Assembly (NCBI GenBank): GCA_964373615.1
Contig: CAYJVP010000011.1
Location: forward strand, 1-19,259
DNA from: CAYJVP01 sp964373615
GTDB lineage: Bacteria > Patescibacteriota > Patescibacteriia > UBA9934 > GWF2-40-263
Direction: 5' to 3'
Length of the DNA stretch: 19,259 nt
The notes beneath the pieces were generated by a model. The model was not told the origin of the DNA. It ran no database searches and saw nothing but the letters and a program-made list of their open reading frames with translations. Numbering within the stretch: position 1 is the first letter of the stretch; each line of letters begins with the position of its first letter. Below, piece by piece: positions 19,238-19,259 of the stretch. A program made the translations under genes and the position numbers.

Positions 19238-19259
19238 TTTGGCGGCACATTCTTTTTCT

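Overview
The window (19,259 bases, moderately GC-rich) looks like chromosomal DNA of a Candidate Phyla Radiation (Patescibacteria) bacterium. The grounds are indirect. HrcA is short and internally reduced. Lgt has CPR-like substitutions and LigA has an unusual NMN-site motif. There is an orphan coiled-coil/beta-repeat protein and a small conserved protein at the right end that I recall from Parcubacteria-type genomes. Several genes lack a Shine-Dalgarno (SD) and some appear nearly leaderless. An Uhrbacteria/Magasanikbacteria-type lineage would fit, but that is a guess.

Layout, left to right. Bases 1-585 are the C-terminal third of the ribosome-associated GTPase TypA/BipA, cut by the window edge, with a nested palindromic repeat in its coding sequence. 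Next are a KefB-type cation/proton antiporter (612-2285), a small orphan gene with its own promoter and terminator (2393-2749), and an unrecognised 516-residue coiled-coil protein with apparent repeats (2828-4378). A CIRCE operator overlapping a TTGACA/TATAAT promoter then drives the heat-shock operon hrcA-grpE-dnaK-dnaJ (4393-8627). This is a closed circuit in which HrcA represses its own operon of Hsp70 chaperone parts. After it come a small membrane protein and a type IV pilus group: pilM, a CheY-like receiver, a type IV pilin and the prepilin peptidase (8648-12159). A 148-bp MITE-like palindromic element with a 5-bp target duplication separates this from ligA. A strongly structured intergenic hairpin precedes gatC-gatA-lgt (14462-17013), where gatA and lgt overlap by 4 bases. 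The right end holds a TrmB-like regulator, a DUF218/YdcF-like protein with its own terminator, and a convergent minus-strand conserved protein (18680-19051).

The main non-genic theme is abundant small palindromic and low-complexity repeats. They lie between genes (7537, 10387, 12161, 14360, 19085, 19203) and in frame inside genes (typA, trmB-like, gatC, grpE, dnaK, pilM). A second theme is promoter style: extended -10 boxes of TGnTATACT type, twice formed by the stop codon of the upstream gene, with very short leaders, alongside two TTGACA-N17-TAGGCT promoters. I saw no rRNA, tRNA, CRISPR array, transposase or phage gene. No single new defence-type or metabolic system is evident. The strongest candidates for new biology are the MITE-like element family, the ligA-gatC RNA hairpin, the pilM-receiver super-palindrome and the 516-residue orphan protein.
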